Source of the DNA: Leptothermofonsia sichuanensis E412
GTDB lineage: Bacteria; Cyanobacteriota; Cyanobacteriia; Leptolyngbyales; Leptolyngbyaceae
Assembly: GCF_019891175.1 (NCBI RefSeq)
Contig: NZ_CP072600.1
Span: forward strand, 5,518,001-5,582,000
Reading direction: 5' to 3'
DNA: 64,000 nucleotides
Shown: positions 44,409 through 50,746 of the stretch, piece by piece
Position numbering within the stretch: the stretch's first letter is position 1
Layout of the letters: each line of letters starts with the position of its first letter
The notes under the pieces: generated by a model
What the model was told of the DNA's origin: nothing
The model's database searches: none
Seen by the model: only the letters and a program-made list of their open reading frames with translations
Program-made: the position numbers and the translations under genes

Positions 44409-45458
44409 ATGTTAGTTGAGGGAATCATCACACTGCTACTGGGCTGGCTGGCATTTTGCTGGGGTATCCGGTTTGGGCGCTTTCTACTGCGCAAGGGTGC
44501 CACAGCGAATGATCTGTTTAAGGGGAAAACAGCCGTTTCTCTTCTGTTTCTGGGTCTTTACATTGGGTTGATAGTACTGGCGCTGAATGTGCCCCAGATG
44601 CAGGTGTTGCCGCTGCAATGGCGCATCTATGGGATGCAAGTGACCTGGACAATCTTGCGGGTTATTCTGCTGGGATTCTGTGGGCTGGCGTATATTGTGA
44701 GCTGGAAGACGGCGCGATCGCAGGTGATTGCGGTCGTTTTGCTTGGGCTGTTGGGAATGGGTGGGTTCAGTGCCGCTCAAGCCTATTTTCTGGCACCCAT
44801 TTATCCAGAACTGCACGACAACTTGCAGGCCAATGGAGTATTTAAACAAACCTCCATGAGCAGTTGTGCGCCTGCTGCCCTGGCAACAGTTCTGCGCCGT
44901 TGGGAGATGGATGCAACCGAGTCAAGTGTTGCAAAACTGGCCGGTACCAGCCGCCTGGGAACCTCCATGCCTCAACTGATTGGGGCTGCCCGTGACCTGG
45001 GAATGGATGGTATTGAGCTAACGCCCACCTGGGAGCAAATTCAGCGGATTAACCGTCCTGGCGTACTGGGCGTATGGCTGCTGGATGGTCCCCGCAGGTT
45101 GCCCCACGCGGTGGCATTGCTGGCCATGAATGACCAGCTCATGGCGATTGGAGATCCGTCCAGGGGTAAGATTTTTGTCCTGGATCGGGCGCAATTTGCT
45201 GAAATCTGGCGGCAGGAATATGTGCCCATTTTCCGTCGGGGTGAGACTGCGATTACCCAGGTCCAGGCAATGAATTATCTGAAAAAAGCAGGGTTTCCCA
45301 CCCAATCGCCTCAGGATCTTAAACAGAAAGTCCTGCAATTTCAGCAGGCGGCAGGCATTAAACCAACGGGCTACCTGGATTCTCAAACCATCCTGCTGTT
45401 GATGGGTCCCCATTTAGAAGGAGTGCCATCCTTAAAGGATTATCAGGTTACTCGATAG
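44409..45458 (+). CDS. Membrane-anchored C39-like cysteine peptidase with peptidoglycan-binding domain
   Basis: A 349-residue protein. Four predicted helices occupy about residues 1-125 (VEGIITLLLGWLAFCWGIRF first). A papain-fold C39-like domain follows (about 140-280) with Cys in SMSSCAPAALATVL, His in RRLPHAVALLA and Asp in AIGDPSRGKIFVLD. The C-terminal PG_binding_1-type domain reads LKQKVLQFQQAAGIKPTGYLDSQTI. C39 enzymes mature double-glycine leader peptides in ABC exporters; here there is no ABC part, so the substrate is unknown. ATG 44409 is chosen over TTG 44382. Confidence 0.85.
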   Translation: MLVEGIITLLLGWLAFCWGIRFGRFLLRKGATANDLFKGKTAVSLLFLGLYIGLIVLALNVPQMQVLPLQWRIYGMQVTWTILRVILLGFCGLAYIVSWKTARSQVIAVVLLGLLGMGGFSAAQAYFLAPIYPELHDNLQANGVFKQTSMSSCAPAALATVLRRWEMDATESSVAKLAGTSRLGTSMPQLIGAARDLGMDGIELTPTWEQIQRINRPGVLGVWLLDGPRRLPHAVALLAMNDQLMAIGDPSRGKIFVLDRAQFAEIWRQEYVPIFRRGETAITQVQAMNYLKKAGFPTQSPQDLKQKVLQFQQAAGIKPTGYLDSQTILLLMGPHLEGVPSLKDYQVTR

Positions 45459-45463
45459 GGGGT

Positions 45464-45540
45464 GGTGCTGAATAGCAGTATGAATTGGAACGAAGTTTCA
45501 ATTCATACAACGCTGAATTCATACCCAAAATCAGCAACGC
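45464..45540. repeat. GTTGCTGA-ended dispersed repeat, copy 2
   Basis: Reads ggtgctgaatagcagtatgaattgg ... aaaatcagcaacgc and matches 32396-32473 along its length with a few changes. A central dyad (tgaattggaacgaagtttcaattca) is conserved by paired base changes between the copies. Confidence 0.8.
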
Positions 45541-45625
45541 CCGATAGGGTATAGCAGGGGACCGGGGATGGGGGACGGAGGACAGGAAAAAAAAGACAAG
45601 ATCAGGGGTTGAACATTCTAATTCA

Positions 45626-45770
45626 TAGCCTCGTTACCAGGCTGGAGTCTGGTAACGGCTCATGGAAGCTCCAGCTTCCAGAGTGCCTGGGAAGTAGACA
45701 GAACGATTGGCAAGTGGAACGTGGAAGCTTCCCTGGCATTGCCAGGCTGCCCTCTGGTAACGGGCCTAAA
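45626..45770. repeat. Palindrome-rich 'gttaccaggctgg' repeat
   Basis: A block of nested inverted repeats: gttaccag/ctggtaac, ggaagct/agcttcc, gccaggc. It is related to 32093-32195 and to the ccaggctggaagcctgg dyad of the 197-bp repeat, so the two families may share ancestry. Confidence 0.6.
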
Positions 45771-45821
45771 TGGCGCTAAACTCATACGTTTAATCAATAT
45801 TAATAAAGACTGATGGCTATA

Positions 45822-46793
45822 TTAAAAAGACTGATGGCTACGCGCAATCCACTCGATTACCTGACGACCGAGGCGAACGCCCTCCAGGCGATCGATTTCG
45901 CGCACGCCCGTTGGACTGGTGACGTTTACCTCCGTCAGGTAGCCCCCAATCACATCAATGCCGACAAACACCAACCCATCCCGCCGCAGGGTGGGAGCCA
46001 GTTGGGTACAGATCTCCCGTTCCCGCTCCGTAATTTCAGTTTGGGCAACCCGTCCACCCACGGCCATATTACCCCGAAACTCGTTGCCCGTGGGAATCCG
46101 ATTGACTGCCCCAATCGGTTCACCATCCAGCAGAATGATGCGCTTATCCCCTTCCTTGGCCGCAGGCAGGTAAGTCTGTACCATCACGGGCACCAGGCCC
46201 TGGTGGGTACTGATTTCAATCAGGGAATTGAGATTGCGATCGCCCCTCTCTAAAAACAAAATTCCTTCTCCAGCCTTACCGCCCAGAGGTTTGAGGACCG
46301 CCATGCCCTTGTCTTCAACAAATTCCAGAATCACTTGCTTGCTCTGGCTGACGATGGTTTCAGGAATGGCTTCTGTAAACTGAAGGGCATACATCTTTTC
46401 ATTGGCTGCCCGGATTCCCTGAGGGGAGTTAATCACCAGCGTCTTCGTTGGATCAACGTAATCCAGGATGTAAGTGGCGTAGAGGTAGGGAACAGTCACC
46501 GGGGGATCGGTCCGCATAAATACAGCATCCATTGCTTCCAGTGGCAGCCGTGCCTGCTCTTCCAGAACAAACCAGGGATTCGCGGCAACCCAACGCCCTT
46601 CAATCAACTGCACGGGGAAGAGTTGAACTCGTTGCAGCAGGGCAAACGCTTTGCCTTTGACTACATTCAACTGGTTTGCCTGGGTAATCCAGACTTCGTG
46701 CCCCAATTCTTGAGCCGCTTCCATCAATGCCACACTGGTATCGTGACCAGGGTCCAGGTGCTGAATGGGGTCAATGATAAATGTAAATTTCAC
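45822..46793 (-). CDS. gshB: Glutathione synthetase
   Basis: A 323-residue ATP-grasp enzyme joining gamma-glutamylcysteine and glycine. The start KFTFIIDPIQHLDPGHDTS is typical. KPLGGKAGEGILFLERG is the nucleotide-binding loop, RIILLDGEPIGAVNRIP binds metal and substrate, and EVNVTSPTG closes the active site. The start codon is GTG 46793. grxC lies upstream on the same strand across a 228-bp gap, a pairing common in cyanobacteria. Confidence 0.97.
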   Translation of the reverse strand: MKFTFIIDPIQHLDPGHDTSVALMEAAQELGHEVWITQANQLNVVKGKAFALLQRVQLFPVQLIEGRWVAANPWFVLEEQARLPLEAMDAVFMRTDPPVTVPYLYATYILDYVDPTKTLVINSPQGIRAANEKMYALQFTEAIPETIVSQSKQVILEFVEDKGMAVLKPLGGKAGEGILFLERGDRNLNSLIEISTHQGLVPVMVQTYLPAAKEGDKRIILLDGEPIGAVNRIPTGNEFRGNMAVGGRVAQTEITEREREICTQLAPTLRRDGLVFVGIDVIGGYLTEVNVTSPTGVREIDRLEGVRLGRQVIEWIARSHQSF

Positions 46794-47021
46794 AATAGGT
46801 TATGCGTGGTGATGCCATGTTCAACTTGGAAGACAAGATCGCCAGTGTCTTGTGGACTTCAATCGAATCGACTGGCTACCCTCTCCAAATACCGGGGATT
46901 TGTCTGAAGGTTGTCCCGCTTTGCATCAGTAGTAGCCAGGACCAATATCCAGAAACACGTCATGGGGAACAGATCATGGGTCATGGGGCTAAATAGCAAA
47001 ATTACCCATGACCCATCGGTA

Positions 47022-47285
47022 TCAGCTTGCCTGCAAGAGGGGATCTAATTTTCCCTGAGCATTGAGGGCATAGAGATCGTCACAGCCACCTACATGCTGA
47101 TCGTTAATGAATATCTGGGGCAGGGAACGGCGTCCATTTGCCCGTTTAGCCATTTTTGACCGTGCTGCCTCATCACCATCAATGCAATACTCCGTGTACT
47201 CAATCCCTTTTTTGTCCAGCAGTCCCTTTGCCCGAATACAGAAGGGGCACATGCTCCAGGTGTAAATTTCAACGTTGGCAGTCAT
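47022..47285 (-). CDS. grxC: Glutaredoxin 3
   Basis: An 87-residue dithiol glutaredoxin with the active site CPFC (TWSMCPFCIRAKGLL), cis-Pro loop RSLPQIFIN and GG motif HVGGCDDL. It reduces disulfides with glutathione made by the downstream gshB product. ATG 47285 (TANVEIYTW) is preferred; ATG 47297 would add four residues. Confidence 0.95.
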   Translation of the reverse strand: MTANVEIYTWSMCPFCIRAKGLLDKKGIEYTEYCIDGDEAARSKMAKRANGRRSLPQIFINDQHVGGCDDLYALNAQGKLDPLLQAS

Positions 47286-47354
47286 AGTTCTTAACATTTG
47301 GTGTCTAGATTTATTCTAGACTGCCTGGAGAAATCGGGAGTGGGGTATCCTGTT

Positions 47355-48641
47355 CTACTGCCGAACCCCATCATTCTCAATTGCCGTAAAGCTATCAGAG
47401 GGAAACAGCCCCAGCCAGGGATCGGAATTGGGGGTCAGAAAGAGTTGGGCATAGACCCGGTCATTAAGTGCTTCCACATCCCTGATCGAGGCATCCTGGG
47501 CAAACCACTGGTGGATCTGGCTATGGAGCAGATATTCGTTTCTAATGGTGTCCAGGGCGATCGCAGTTTCCAGGTTATTCACCAGGGATTGCAAACTGGT
47601 TGCACCAGCACGGGGATTGGAGAAACCCTTTTTGGCTTGAATCAATGCCACGCTGTTAGAGTCTAAACGGGCATCGGCGGCATGAACCTGAGCCAGTTTT
47701 GTCCAGGTTGGCTGGTCGGTAATTTCTGCCAGGGCTTGCTGGTTTTGAGAAGCGGTGGCTTGCAGGGAACGGATGATCGGTCTTTCGGTAATCATTTTGG
47801 TAAATGCCACAACCCCGGCTGCTTCAGCGGTAGGAGGTGGGCTGGCGGTGGCTGGTGATGGACCTGGTTGGGTGGGAGTGGCAATTCCCAACTGGGAAAG
47901 CTCTGTTGCCCACCGGGTCTGGATAGCCGCGAGGCGATCGCGATGGTACCGGCGCAAAAATGCCTCCTGCTCCTCGCCCGGTTGTTTCTGGCTAAATTCC
48001 CTGACTGTTTGCTCTGCCCGCTGCAACTGGCGCAGAAAGGCCTGGGGGCCATACAGCCCTGGGAGCGCTTCAATCGGACGACCGCTGGCATCCAGAATGT
48101 AGTGGATACTGTTGCCCGTGATGGTGCGTTCCAGTTTGCGCCCATCTCCAAAGTCAATGGTTACTTTTGGTACCGGACGCACGGACTGCCAGTGGAGGAT
48201 ATAGCGATCGCGCAAAAATTTAGCGACCTCAGCATTGGGATACAGTGCGACCCGGAAAAAGCGGCTGTTCGCACAACTCAAATCCTGATCCAGCCGCCCC
48301 AGCAACCGCAGTGACAGGATCGGCTTGCCACTGGTTCTGGCAACCGCTTTTGCCTGTTCCAGGTCCGTGTACCAGTAAAGGCGAGAAGCATAGCAATCCC
48401 GCTGCTGACACAATTCATCCAGGGCAGCGCGTAGGGCTGCGGCAGGTAAGGTACCGGGAGTCAGATCAGAGGCATGTAGCTTAAGGAATGTCTGTAATCC
48501 TTCAGGTCCCTGGTTTCGCAGGGTATTTACCTGTTGGGAGAGGGTTGTCCCATCAAATGAAGATGCCTGGGCAGACAAGCCAGCGACAGCAAGGCTGGCG
48601 ATCGCCAGCCCAATCAGTAAAGGAGAAAGATTCCGTCCCAT
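47355..48641 (-). CDS. Exported thioredoxin-fold-like protein of unknown function
   Basis: A 428-residue protein with a signal peptide (LSPLLIGLAIASLAVAGLSAQAS). Residues about 110-225 resemble the thioredoxin-like DUF255/Thioredoxin_7 pattern (ARTSGKPILSLRLLGRLDQDLSCANSRFF ... AEVAKFLRDRYILHW), with only one Cys where a CxxC would be. The C-terminal half is helical and unassigned. ATG 48641 is preferred over the long upstream extension because CGGAGG precedes it and the signal peptide follows. Confidence 0.75.
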   Translation of the reverse strand: MGRNLSPLLIGLAIASLAVAGLSAQASSFDGTTLSQQVNTLRNQGPEGLQTFLKLHASDLTPGTLPAAALRAALDELCQQRDCYASRLYWYTDLEQAKAVARTSGKPILSLRLLGRLDQDLSCANSRFFRVALYPNAEVAKFLRDRYILHWQSVRPVPKVTIDFGDGRKLERTITGNSIHYILDASGRPIEALPGLYGPQAFLRQLQRAEQTVREFSQKQPGEEQEAFLRRYHRDRLAAIQTRWATELSQLGIATPTQPGPSPATASPPPTAEAAGVVAFTKMITERPIIRSLQATASQNQQALAEITDQPTWTKLAQVHAADARLDSNSVALIQAKKGFSNPRAGATSLQSLVNNLETAIALDTIRNEYLLHSQIHQWFAQDASIRDVEALNDRVYAQLFLTPNSDPWLGLFPSDSFTAIENDGVRQ

Positions 48642-49414
48642 AAACCTCCGGCAGGAGACATTTTTGTTGAAATACTGACGAAAGAATTGTATAAAAAGTT
48701 TCCTGGAAGGCGATCGCTTTCCGTTCTCAGACACTGTCTCTAAACCAGTGCATTGCGGCAGAAGTTTTTCACCACAAAGGCACGAAGGGACACAACGTTT
48801 CTTAATGTGCTTTGTGTCTTTGTGGTTCAACCTGAAACTGGCAGGTTATTTTCGCCAACCTGCACTAGTGTTAAAATCGTCCAGGCGTTTGCAGCTCAAA
48901 GGTTTCAAGGTTCAGGGCATTTATTCTAGAAAACCTCGAATTCCTTGTTTATCCGGGCGTTTATATTTATTCACGGACAGTTTCTTAAGTTCATTGGCAC
49001 TCTGGCAAATGTCCCTGTGGGTGACAATCTTATCTGTTCCAGGAAACTGGAGCTTCCCGACCAGGGTTACGAAGCTCTAGCGTGTGCTCATAACCCCAGT
49101 CATATAGCGTTTTTCAATTGAGTAAAGTACGGGAGTGTGAAGTACAGTGGGGTGCGCCGCATCCCACTGTACTTCACACCCTTGAAAAGGGCTATAACCT
49201 CATCCCCTGCCATACCAGGTCACCCATGACAGAAATAACACTGGACTAATCCCATCTGGCGTTTTAGCTTTTAATATTGAGTGTCAGGTTGAGTATCGAA
49301 CTCCGGCTGCAAAGCTGGCTTTGAGAATCCAGCCCCCAACCTGGCTACCTCTATCCCCTTGCCCTCTGCCCCCTAGCCCTGCACATTTATAGTTCTCACC
49401 TATAGTTCTCACCT
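48642..49414. other. Long intergenic region, several repeats
   Basis: 773 bp without a recognised gene. It holds an 'accacaaaggcacgaagg' repeat (48768-48840), an 'aactggagcttcccgacc' fragment (49042-49080), MITE-like copy 49103-49196, and a short duplication before yajQ (tatagttctcacctatagttctcacctatgg). A small unrecognised ORF is open from 48748 to 49080, but its sequence is repeat-derived. Confidence 0.5.
49103..49196. repeat. MITE-like 'TATAGC' repeat, copy 3 (complete)
   Basis: Complete 94-bp copy: left end tatagcgtttttcaattgag, right end cttgaaaagggctata, so the tips are inverted (TATAGC). The centre is a near-perfect hairpin (tgtgaagtacagtgggg / cccactgtacttcaca). TA lies at both tips. 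Confidence 0.85.
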
Positions 49415-49906
49415 ATGGCTGATACCTTCTCCTTCGACATCGTCAGTGATTTTGACCGGCAGGAACTGGTCAATGCGCTGGATCAGGCAAAGCGCGAAAT
49501 TCAAACTCGCTACGACCTCAAGGACACCAATACAACGCTGGAATTAGGAGACAACGCTATTACCGTCAGTACGGACAGCGAGTTCACCTTACAGGCAGTT
49601 CACACCATTTTGCAGACTAAAGCTGCCAAACGAAATCTGTCCATGAAAATCTTTGATTATGGCAAGGTAGAATCTGCCAGCGGTAATCGGGTGCGCCAGG
49701 AAATTAAGCTCAAAAAAGGAATCAGTCAGGAACTGGGTAAGCAAATTACCAAAATCATCCGGGACGAGTTTAAGAAAATTCAGGCATCGATTCAGGGCGA
49801 TGCAGTGCGGGTCAGTGCCAAGTCTAAGGATGATTTACAGGCAGTGATTCAGCGGGTCAAACAGGAAGACTTTCCTGTTGCGCTGCAATTTACAAACTAT
49901 CGGTAA
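49415..49906 (+). CDS. yajQ: YajQ family nucleotide-binding protein
   Basis: A 163-residue protein, full-length for the family, starting with the typical [25 protein letters not shown] and ending with [23 protein letters not shown]. YajQ proteins have two RRM-like folds; some bind cyclic-di-GMP, others nucleic acid. Whether this one binds either is unknown. Confidence 0.95.
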   Translation: MADTFSFDIVSDFDRQELVNALDQAKREIQTRYDLKDTNTTLELGDNAITVSTDSEFTLQAVHTILQTKAAKRNLSMKIFDYGKVESASGNRVRQEIKLKKGISQELGKQITKIIRDEFKKIQASIQGDAVRVSAKSKDDLQAVIQRVKQEDFPVALQFTNYR

Positions 49907-50180
49907 AGGAAAACTTCAAGAAGAGGTAGAGGACACACAATCTCCAGATCTTCGGTGTCTCAAACACCACGGCTTCGTTGCGCTCTCCCACCGTGAGAAC
50001 AAAGGTGACTGGCTTCCCACTGCCTTCACAGCGCCAGTGAATCTTGGTGCTAAAACCGACCGGATACCGTTTCCCATGCCCCATAGCGGTCAGGCAAGTC
50101 CCACCAAGGAGCACCCGTGCGCAGAATCCACAAGATCCCCTTAATCACAGTTCGATGGTCATTCCCAGGTCGTCCACCTT
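49907..50180 (-). pseudogene. IS5-family transposase remnant with internal deletion
   Basis: Minus-strand frames encode [21 protein letters not shown], then [16 protein letters not shown], then after a frame jump [21 protein letters not shown] and VGERNEAVVFET. These are normally separated by a longer stretch in IS5-type transposases, so the middle is deleted. It abuts and truncates a toxin gene at about 50180. Confidence 0.8.
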
Positions 50181-50294
50181 GGCAACCACGTCAGGAATGA
50201 TCACCGTTTGGTAAATGGCTTCTAGCAATCAGATGCGATCGACAATGGCAAGATTAGAAAGGGCAGAGGTATCGCTGACAACAATCGTAGCCAG
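50181..50294 (-). pseudogene. DUF3368 PIN-like toxin, broken remnant
   Basis: On the minus strand the frame reads LATIVVSDTSALSNLAIVDRI, a stop (TGA 50231-50229), then [16 protein letters not shown], after which IS5 sequence takes over. This is the N-terminus of a DUF3368 PIN-domain toxin. Three lesions are visible: the expected ATG is CTG (50294), an internal stop is present, and most of the protein is lost. Confidence 0.8.
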
Positions 50295-50524
50295 CCCCGA
50301 TCGCGCAGGTGCTGAACATCTTGCTCAAGGTCTTCTACATCGTAGTGAACACAGATACCTCGATCTGCCAGCAGCTTTTGAAAGTCCATGATGTAAATTC
50401 CTGCAATTTTGCTGGCTCTGCCAAGGCTGATATGATTTTGCTGAAAGAGGGCGATCGCAATTTCTCGGCGCAGGTCTGATTCTGTAAGGGCCAGGTCATC
50501 AGGTAGGTCAATAGTAATTTGCAT
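50222..50524 (-). CDS. UPF0175 family antitoxin, possibly with altered C-terminus
   Basis: A 100-residue protein from ATG 50524. Residues 1-75 match UPF0175 antitoxins (LPDDLALTESDLRREIAIALFQQNHISLGRASKIAGI ... MDFQKLLADRGICVHYDVEDL). The last 25 residues (LRLLSAIPLPFLILPLSIASDC) come from reading the toxin DNA in another frame, so the original stop may have been lost. Its DUF3368 partner is destroyed, leaving an orphan antitoxin. Confidence 0.78.
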   Translation of the reverse strand: MQITIDLPDDLALTESDLRREIAIALFQQNHISLGRASKIAGIYIMDFQKLLADRGICVHYDVEDLEQDVQHLRDRGWLRLLSAIPLPFLILPLSIASDC

Positions 50525-50554
50525 GGTTTTGAGTCCGCTGAATTCAACGATTGT

Positions 50555-50648
50555 TATAGCGTTTCTCAATTGAGTGAGGTGTGGGGGTGTGAAGCACAGT
50601 GGGGTGCTCCGCACCCTCACTGTGCTTCACACCCCTGAAAAGGGCTAC
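50555..50648. repeat. MITE-like 'TATAGC' repeat, copy 4
   Basis: Starts tatagcgtttctcaattgagtgagg, has central arms gtgaagcacagtggggtg and cctcactgtgcttcac, and ends cctgaaaagggcta. It lies 31 bp upstream of the UPF0175 start codon and could overlap its promoter. Confidence 0.85.
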
Positions 50649-50746
50649 AAACGGCTCATGCTTAAGGCTCTGAATCCTTAAGGTTCTCTTCAGAAACTAG
50701 CTCTGAAAATTAGAAGTCCAAAATGAGAATTGCTGACTTCACCTAA

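Larger units (their letters stand above)
45459..45821. other. Intergenic region rich in repeats
   Basis: Contains the GTTGCTGA-ended repeat (45464-45540) and a palindrome-rich block (45626-45770) with gttaccaggctggagtctggtaac, tggaagctccagcttcca and gccaggc. No gene is seen; the gshB 3' end lies at 45822. Confidence 0.55.

Noticed and set aside
45813-46907. Plus-strand ORFs opposite gshB
   Set aside because: gshB on the minus strand has full-length family motifs; the opposite frames lack any.
48748-49080. 110-codon plus-strand ORF in the gap before yajQ
   Set aside because: It begins inside a dispersed 'accacaaagg' repeat, lacks domains and a convincing ribosome-binding site.
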